A DNA stretch of 64,000 nt from Methylobacteriaceae bacterium (lineage in GTDB: Bacteria > Pseudomonadota > Alphaproteobacteria > Rhizobiales > Beijerinckiaceae). The stretch covers positions 503,370 through 567,369 of the forward strand of contig JACKJC010000004.1 of assembly GCA_020638195.1 (NCBI GenBank). Direction: 5' to 3'. The notes below the pieces were generated by a model, which made no database searches, was not told where the DNA came from, and was given only the letters and a program-made list of their open reading frames with translations. Position numbers and translations under genes: made by a program. This document shows positions 63,996 through 64,000 of the stretch, in pieces (within the stretch, counting starts at the first letter, position 1; every line of letters begins with the position of its first letter).

Positions 63996-64000
63996 AGTAT

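Overview
The window looks like a GC-rich chromosomal segment from an alphaproteobacterium, most likely of the order Hyphomicrobiales (Rhizobiales). The reasons are a 51-residue bacterial aa3 oxidase subunit IV, Omp31-like porins, the order tol-pal-cpoB-tilS-ftsH-glmM, WcbI/GSCFA polysaccharide genes, CtrA-type promoter boxes and RIME-like intergenic palindromes. The genus cannot be fixed by reading alone. I see no rRNA, tRNA, prophage, transposase or CRISPR array. This is core and household DNA with a few accessory pockets.

Layout. 1-6.2 kb: the tail of pntB and a strong bidirectional terminator; small respiratory genes, including a c-type cytochrome whose first haem cysteine codon is TGA; an ABC1-family kinase; an M3 peptidase; an orphan sigma-54 response regulator. 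6.2-13 kb: two SPW-repeat membrane proteins, tam, a GSCFA protein divergent from two WcbI paralogues, and a ClC antiporter. 13-22.8 kb: a small cysteine-containing secreted protein, a 1006-residue autotransporter, a DUF882 (M15-like) protein, an NfeD/SPFH pair, a MuiA/DUF4139 protein and an EamA transporter. 22.9-28 kb: serA and serC, then two paralogous outer-membrane barrels. 28-41 kb: glmM, arsC, ftsH, tilS, cpoB, pal, then two opposite-strand genes (an FTR1 permease and an SH3 protein), then tolB, tolA, tolR and tolQ. The tol-pal block is thus split by an insertion. 41-49 kb: a beta-barrel protein, a DUF3298-like protein, galU/galE, a membrane-anchored cyclic-nucleotide-binding protein, hemH and thiD. 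48.8-58.2 kb: a branched-chain-type ABC transporter (livF, K, M, H, G) with a CoA ligase at each end and a Crp/Fnr regulator upstream. 58.3-64 kb: a DUF2937 protein, an EamA transporter, and a zinc-type operon (znuB, znuA, a histidine-rich CobW GTPase, a WD40 protein).

How the genes work together. The dominant theme is the cell envelope: tol-pal, porins, autotransporter, surface polysaccharide genes, nucleotide-sugar enzymes (GalU, GalE, GlmM) and FtsH quality control. Perfect TTAA-N7-TTAA boxes, the CtrA consensus, lie before both Omp31-like porins (about 70 bases upstream of each start), before pal/FTR1 and before the barrel gene next to tolQ. This suggests cell-cycle control of part of this envelope set. 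A second theme is uptake and activation: the liv cluster with two CoA ligases looks like import of an organic acid, and znu/cobW looks like a response to low zinc.

The least explained signals are the TGA in the cytochrome haem motif, a family of 24-base palindromes (three copies, two nested inside a REP-type element), a 32-base tandem repeat that carries a gene's stop codon in a hairpin, and a terminator-like hairpin that points into galE. Most long open frames lying opposite these genes are artefacts of the high GC content and are left out.
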